DNA of 13,283 nt from an uncultured Prevotellaceae bacterium (GTDB lineage Bacteria > Bacteroidota > Bacteroidia > Bacteroidales > Bacteroidaceae). How positions within the stretch are numbered: position 1 is the stretch's first letter; each line of letters opens with the position of its first letter. Location: NCBI GenBank assembly GCA_947306605.1, contig CAMZHB010000016.1, forward strand, positions 1 to 13,283. Reading direction: 5' to 3'. Shown here piece by piece: positions 13,261 to 13,283 of the stretch. The notes beneath the pieces were generated by a model. That model had not been told where the DNA came from. It was given only the letters and a program-made list of their open reading frames with translations, and searched no databases. Position numbers and translations under genes: made by a program.

Positions 13261-13283
13261 CTACCCCTATCCCGTCCCTAAAG

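Overview
The window comes from a member of Bacteroidota, most likely Bacteroidales of the Prevotella/Bacteroides type. The evidence is TAnnTTTG(C) promoter boxes just upstream of several genes, A-rich leaders in place of clear Shine-Dalgarno sites, a Bacteroidales-style LepB with large insertions, a gingipain-like C25 peptidase, a 'DLQGRKV...IYIQNGRKI' C-terminal tail, and secreted glycoside hydrolases. Most of the window is visibly GC-rich. The last quarter, from about 9.9 to 13.0 kb, is clearly AT-rich.

Layout. (1) 1-206: 3' end of a large BadF/activase-related protein. (2) 416-3389, plus strand: a tight trio of dapB (lysine/peptidoglycan precursor synthesis), lepB (signal peptidase I) and a second S26-family protein whose catalytic Ser and Lys are both replaced. 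(3) 3591-8453, minus strand: a five-gene run, read in its own direction as GH89 alpha-N-acetylglucosaminidase, a lipoprotein with an internal duplication, nadA (quinolinate synthase), a DEDDh 3'-5' exonuclease and a GlsB/YeaQ-type small membrane protein. Spacing is 15 bp, a 7-nt overlap, 12 bp and 49 bp, and the run ends at a strong intrinsic terminator. (4) 8643-9689, plus strand: a secreted GH10 endo-xylanase, divergent from GH89. (5) 9899-12967, minus strand, AT-rich: a C25 cysteine peptidase whose reading frame is broken by one in-frame TAA with 117 more open codons behind it, followed 12 bp later by a small secreted protein with a T9SS-like C-terminal tail. (6) 12968-13283: no gene seen, but a cluster of hairpins that runs toward the window edge.

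Two themes link the regions. Much of the content concerns export: signal peptidase plus its pseudo-enzyme paralogue, a lipoprotein, two secreted glycosidases and a secreted peptidase pair. In addition, three intergenic gaps carry copies of the same roughly 60-bp element, a conserved lead sequence followed by a 36-bp near-perfect palindrome. One copy has lost one palindrome arm, and two are in opposite orientations. I see no complete new multi-gene defence or mobile system. The items most worth checking are the dispersed palindromic element, the catalytically dead S26 paralogue, the interrupted C25 peptidase, the duplicated lipoprotein and the terminal hairpin cluster.
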